Source: an uncultured Actinomycetes bacterium
GTDB taxonomy: Bacteria > Actinomycetota > Thermoleophilia > Solirubrobacterales > Thermoleophilaceae
Length of the DNA: 9,247 nucleotides
Direction of reading: 5' to 3'
Assembly (NCBI GenBank): GCA_946481495.1
Contig: CAMLNW010000099.1
Location: 1-9,247 of the forward strand
In this document: positions 5,671 through 9,247 of the stretch, in pieces
Layout: each line of letters begins with the position of its first letter
Numbering within the stretch: the first letter of the stretch is position 1
Position numbers and translations under genes: made by a program
The notes under the pieces: model-generated
Databases searched by the model: none
Seen by the model: only the letters and a program-made list of their open reading frames with translations
What the model was told of the DNA's origin: nothing

Positions 5671-6938
5671 TCGCGGGTCTGGCCGGTGCCCTCGGCCACG
5701 TACTTGTAGGTCGTCAGCTCGCGCACGCCGATCGGCCCGCGCACGTGCAGCTTCTGGGTCGAGTTGCCGATCTCCGCGCCCATGCCGAACTCGCCGCCGT
5801 CGGTGAAGCGCGTCGAGGCGTTGACATAGACGCAGGCCGCGTCGACCGCGTGCGTGAAGCGCTCGGCCGCCTCAGTCGAGTCGGTGACGATCGACTCGGA
5901 GTGACCCGAGCTGTAGCGATTGACGTGGTCGATCGCCTCGTCGAGCGAGTCAACGACCTTGACCGCGAGGATCAGCGCCAGGTACTCGGTCGCCCAGTCG
6001 TCCTCGTCGGCGTCGCCGAGCGAGTCGGCGAGGTCGCCAGCCAGCGCGCGCGTGCGCGCGTCGGCGCGCAGCTCGACGCCGGCCTCGCGCAACTCAGCGA
6101 GCACACTCGGCAGGAACTCTGGCGCCGCGTCGGCATGCACGAGCAGCGTCTCCGCCGAGTTGCAGACACCAGGGCGCTGGACCTTGGCGTTCAGGACGAT
6201 CTTCAGCGCGTCGTCGAGATGGGCGCTGGCGTCGACGTACACGTGGCAATTGCCGGCCGCCGCGTAGATGACGGGAACCGTCGCGACCTCTTGCAGCGCC
6301 GCCTTCAGGCCCTCGCCGCCACGCGGGATGATCAGGTCGACCACGCCGGCCTGGGTCGCCAGCTCGGCTAGCTCCTCGCGTCCACCGCCGGCGACCAGCG
6401 AGATGACCTCGCGCGGCAGTCCCGCCGTCTCGACCGCGCTCGCGGCGATCTCGGCGAGCACTGCGTTCGAGTGGGTCGCCATCGACGAACCGCGCAGCAC
6501 GATCGCGTTGCCGGACTTCAGGCAGAGCGCGGAGCAGTCGATCGTCACGTTCGGCCGCGCCTCGTAGACGACGGCGACGACGCCGAGCGGGACGCGCAGC
6601 TTGCGCATCTCCAGCCCGTTCTCGAGTCGCCATCCCTCCAGCACCTCGCCGACCGGATCGGGCAGTGCCGCGATTTTGCGCACGTCGGCCGCAATCCCGC
6701 GCACCCGCGTCTCGTCGAGCTTCAGCCGGTCGAGCAGCGCGGCCGACAGACCCGCGTCGAGACCGGCCGCCATATCGCGCTCATTGGCCTCGAGCACCTC
6801 GCCTAGCCGCTGCTCGAGCGCGCTCGCCATCGCCTCGAGCGCGGCATCCTTGGTGTCATCACTGGCGGTCGCAAGCGCACGCGAAGCCTCGCGCGCGGCC
6901 TTGCAGACGTCAGCTACCGACTGGGCAGTGGTTGCCAT
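5667..6938 (-). CDS. proA: Glutamate-5-semialdehyde dehydrogenase (gamma-glutamyl phosphate reductase)
   Basis: ProA reduces gamma-glutamyl phosphate, made by ProB, to glutamate semialdehyde with NADPH: the second step of proline synthesis. From ATG 6938 the product has 423 aa, within the usual range. The catalytic cysteine is Cys259 in QRPGVCNSAETLLVH. Other family blocks are VAVVYEARPNVTIDCSALCL (121-140), KSGNAIVLRGSSMATHSN (141-158), DLIIPRGGEGLK (201-212) and SSGHSESIVT near the C-terminus. A longer form from GTG 6968 adds 10 residues (MTSVGRYPWL) and begins 6 bp after the proB stop. I prefer ATG 6938 because MATTAQSVADVCKAAREAS fits the family start, although neither candidate has a strong Shine-Dalgarno. 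The stop overlaps nadD. Confidence 0.95.
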   Translation of the reverse strand: MATTAQSVADVCKAAREASRALATASDDTKDAALEAMASALEQRLGEVLEANERDMAAGLDAGLSAALLDRLKLDETRVRGIAADVRKIAALPDPVGEVLEGWRLENGLEMRKLRVPLGVVAVVYEARPNVTIDCSALCLKSGNAIVLRGSSMATHSNAVLAEIAASAVETAGLPREVISLVAGGGREELAELATQAGVVDLIIPRGGEGLKAALQEVATVPVIYAAAGNCHVYVDASAHLDDALKIVLNAKVQRPGVCNSAETLLVHADAAPEFLPSVLAELREAGVELRADARTRALAGDLADSLGDADEDDWATEYLALILAVKVVDSLDEAIDHVNRYSSGHSESIVTDSTEAAERFTHAVDAACVYVNASTRFTDGGEFGMGAEIGNSTQKLHVRGPIGVRELTTYKYVAEGTGQTRE

Positions 6939-6974
6939 GAGCCAAGGGTAACGGCCCACGGAAGTCACCCCGGC

Positions 6975-8075
6975 CTAATCCAGGACGAAGTAGTCGCGGT
7001 GGACGGCCTCCTCGGCGGCGCGCGGAATGGTCTCCAGCACCGTCTCGGACTTCATTCCCTTGATCCGCCGCAGCTCGGCCGCCGAGTAGTTGACGATGCC
7101 CTTGCCGATCGGACGGCCGCCGCCGGCCGCCGGCCGGATCTCGACTGCGTCGCCGGCCTCGAACTCGCCACGCACGTCGACGATCCCAACCGGCAGCAGG
7201 CTCGTGCCGCGCTCACGCAGCGCCCGCTCGGCTCCCTCGTCGACCGCCAGCGAGCCGTGCGTCGACTTGGCGTACTTCAGCCACAGCTTGAAGCTCGACA
7301 CACGTCCGTCCTGCGGATGGAAGAGCGTCCCGACGGCGGAGCCTTCGAGCGCCTGACCGACCGTCTCGGGATCGAGTCCGGTCGTGATCGTGACCGGAAT
7401 GCCAGCCGCTGTCGCCATCTCGGCGGCGACGACCTTCGAGCGCATCCCGCCCGAGCCGAGCGGCGACGACGAAAAGCCGATGTCGAGCTCCTCGAGCTGC
7501 TCGATGCTCGATATCTCAGCAACCGGGCGCGCGGTCGGGTCGAGCGTCGGATCGGCGCTGTAGAGGCCGTCGGTGCTGGTCAGCAGCACGAGCCGGTCGG
7601 ATCCGAGCAGAATCGCCACCTGGGCCGCCAGGAAGTCGTTGTCGCCGAACGAGATCTCGTCGGTCGTCGTCGTGTCGTTCTCGTTGATCACCGGCACGAC
7701 ACCCCAGTCGAGCAGCTTGCGCAGCGTGTGGCGCGCGTTTAGGTAGTGCGTCCGCGCCGACATGTCGAAGAAGGTCAGCAGCACCTGCGCGCTCGGCACA
7801 TCGCGCGCCGCCAGCAGCTCGTCGTAGGTCCGGTAGAGCTTGCCCTGACCGACGGCGGAGGCCGCCTGCAGCTCCTCCATCGCGGCCGGGCGCGCCGGTA
7901 GGTCCATCAGCCGCATCCCGCGGGCGATTGCTCCCGAAGTCACCAGCACGACCTCGTCGCCCGCCGCGTGCCGAGCCGCCACCGCGTCGCAGATCCGCGC
8001 GAGCACGTCAGTCCGCACTTCCCCCGTCGGGTCGGCCACGATGCTCGACCCCAGCTTTACGACCAGCGATGCCAT
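6975..8075 (-). CDS. proB: Glutamate 5-kinase
   Basis: ProB phosphorylates L-glutamate at the gamma carboxyl with ATP, the committed and proline-inhibited step of proline synthesis. The 366-aa product is almost the length of the E. coli enzyme and has both domains. The amino-acid kinase domain shows VVKLGSSIV (5-13), VTSGAI (45-50), VINENDTTTTDEISFGDND (129-147) and GSGGMRSKVVAAEMATAAG (207-225). A C-terminal PUA domain follows from about residue 276 (SLLPVGIVDVRGEFEAGDAV onward). ATG 8075 is the natural start (MASLVVKLGSS). The gene lies 12 bp after obgE and immediately before proA, as in many actinobacteria. Confidence 0.97.
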   Translation of the reverse strand: MASLVVKLGSSIVADPTGEVRTDVLARICDAVAARHAAGDEVVLVTSGAIARGMRLMDLPARPAAMEELQAASAVGQGKLYRTYDELLAARDVPSAQVLLTFFDMSARTHYLNARHTLRKLLDWGVVPVINENDTTTTDEISFGDNDFLAAQVAILLGSDRLVLLTSTDGLYSADPTLDPTARPVAEISSIEQLEELDIGFSSSPLGSGGMRSKVVAAEMATAAGIPVTITTGLDPETVGQALEGSAVGTLFHPQDGRVSSFKLWLKYAKSTHGSLAVDEGAERALRERGTSLLPVGIVDVRGEFEAGDAVEIRPAAGGGRPIGKGIVNYSAAELRRIKGMKSETVLETIPRAAEEAVHRDYFVLD

Positions 8076-8087
8076 TGGCCGGGCAGG

Positions 8088-9247
8088 CTACCCGGGGTCC
8101 AGCTCGAAGACCGTGCCCGCGATCTCCACGTCGTCGCCCGGCTCGAAGCCAGCCGACTCCAACATCGCAATCACGCCCATCCGCCGCAGCCGATCCTCGA
8201 CGTAGCGCTGCGCCTCCTCGTTCTCGAGGTCATGGCGCGCCAGCAGCCGCTCCACGCGCATCCCGGTGACGCGATAGCCGCCCGAGTCGGTCCGTTCGAC
8301 GTTGAAGGTGTCGTTGGCGCCTGGCCGGTAGACCCGGTGCTCGGCCACGACCTCGGCCGGCGCTGCCTCCGGCGCCTCGTCCTCCGGGACGGCTCGCACG
8401 ATCGCCGCGCGCAGCTCCTCGAGTCCCGTCCCCACTGCCGACGATGTCGCCACCACGTCGAGCACCCGCTCGCCCGTCGGCTGGACCACGCCGGCGACCA
8501 GCTCCTCGGCCGTCGCGTCAACCGCCGGCTCCGCGCCCAGGCCAAGCCGTTCGCGCCACTCCAAGATCGCCATCTCTACATCCTCCGGCGCCACCAGATC
8601 GGCCTTCGACAGACAGAGGATCCGCGGCAGCTCGGCCAACCCGTGGCCGTGCTCGCGCAGCTCCGACTCCACAGCCGAGTGGTTCGCCACCGGATCCGAC
8701 CCGTCCAAGGGAGCCAGGTCCAACACGTGCACCAGCACCCTGCAGCGCTCCACATGCGCCAGGAACTCATGCCCCAGCCCGGCCCCCGCACTTGCACCCT
8801 CGATCAACCCCGGAATGTCCGCCACCACGAGCTGTCGCTCATCCGCCTCGATCGTCCCCAGCACCGGCGACAGAGTGGTGAACGGATAGCCCGCCACCTT
8901 CGGCCGCGCAGCCGTCAACCGCGCCAGCAGCGAGCTCTTCCCAGCGTTTGGCAGCCCAACCAACCCCGCGTCCGCCAGCAGCCGCAAGCGCAGCTCCAAC
9001 CAGCCCTCGTCCCCCGGCAGCCCGCGCTCCGCCAACCGCGGCGTCTGCCGCGTCGGCCCCGCAAAGGCCTTGTTCCCCCTCCCACTCCGTCCACCCTTCG
9101 CCACCACAGCCCGCTGCCCCGGCTCCGTCAGCTCCCAGCGCGCCCCCCGCTCCTCATCCTCGGCAACCAGGCGCGTGTCTTGACCACCAACTGTGCGCTC
9201 GTCACAGGTTGGCAGGCGACACAGGACGTCACGACCGGTACTGTGTC
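8088..9247 (-). CDS. obgE: Obg-family GTPase, lacking its N-terminus at the window edge
   Basis: Essential GTPase that binds the 50S subunit and takes part in ribosome assembly and stress signalling. The frame is open to the right edge (386 codons visible). About the first 90 residues of the glycine-rich OBG domain are missing. The end of that domain is seen as EPGQRAVVAKGG...GRGNKAFAGPTRQTP. The G domain has the P-loop GLPNAGKS (8957-8934), G3 DIPGLIEGA (8819 downward) and G4 LSKAD (8612-8598). The C-terminal part (RVYRPGANDTFNVERTDSGG ... FEPGDDVEIAGTVFELDPG) is an OCT domain, the Gram-positive and actinobacterial type. A shorter start at GTG 9107 is inside the conserved domain and is rejected. 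The stretch 9150-9225 does not show the usual VPxGT motif. proB follows after 12 bp. Confidence 0.95.
   Translation of the reverse strand, partial: HSTGRDVLCRLPTCDERTVGGQDTRLVAEDEERGARWELTEPGQRAVVAKGGRSGRGNKAFAGPTRQTPRLAERGLPGDEGWLELRLRLLADAGLVGLPNAGKSSLLARLTAARPKVAGYPFTTLSPVLGTIEADERQLVVADIPGLIEGASAGAGLGHEFLAHVERCRVLVHVLDLAPLDGSDPVANHSAVESELREHGHGLAELPRILCLSKADLVAPEDVEMAILEWRERLGLGAEPAVDATAEELVAGVVQPTGERVLDVVATSSAVGTGLEELRAAIVRAVPEDEAPEAAPAEVVAEHRVYRPGANDTFNVERTDSGGYRVTGMRVERLLARHDLENEEAQRYVEDRLRRMGVIAMLESAGFEPGDDVEIAGTVFELDPG

Noticed and set aside
7108..7140. Repeated GGCCGCCGCCGGCC-like palindromes in proB
   Set aside because: They encode the Gly/Pro/Arg-rich loop of the PUA region and are expected from GC-rich codon choice.

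Overview
The window is GC-rich bacterial DNA with a dense, mostly minus-strand layout. The gene order obgE-proB-proA-nadD-rsfS and the protein styles suggest an actinobacterium, probably Thermoleophilia/Solirubrobacterales. That placement is an inference from recalled protein families; no 16S or other marker gene is present.

Region by region: 2-1288 (-) is the N-terminal 429 codons of leucyl-tRNA synthetase, cut by the left edge. 1350-2946 (+) is a two-gene ABC exporter (ATPase plus ABC-2 permease, ATGA overlap). The ATPase gene has lost about 70 bp just after Walker A and is out of frame there, so it is called a pseudogene. 2958-3377 (-) is a small membrane protein. 3388-3930/3933 (-) is a phosphinothricin-acetyltransferase-like GNAT enzyme. 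3930-4628 (-) is the most unusual locus: one uninterrupted reading frame that encodes a PD-(D/E)XK endonuclease, runs in phase through a complete tRNA-Ala(GGC) gene (4115-4187), and continues into a Phd/YefM-type antitoxin-like domain whose stop overlaps the GNAT start as GTGA. 4652-9247 (-) is a housekeeping run: rsfS, nadD, proA, proB and obgE, with obgE cut by the right edge.

How the parts fit: the obgE-rsfS block combines ribosome assembly and silencing (ObgE, RsfS), proline synthesis (ProB, ProA) and NAD synthesis (NadD), with short gaps or 4-bp overlaps typical of one operon. The tRNA-spanning module sits directly at the 3' end of this operon, 23 bp after rsfS. It has visibly lower GC than the operon and looks like acquired DNA. 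Its parts (tRNA-gene-type homing endonuclease family, intact tRNA, antitoxin-like tail, translationally coupled GNAT) suggest a tRNA-associated selfish or toxin-antitoxin-like element. This is a hypothesis from sequence layout, not a demonstrated system.

There is no gene-free stretch above about 70 bp. I found no CRISPR array, insertion sequence, rRNA, riboswitch or convincing terminator.
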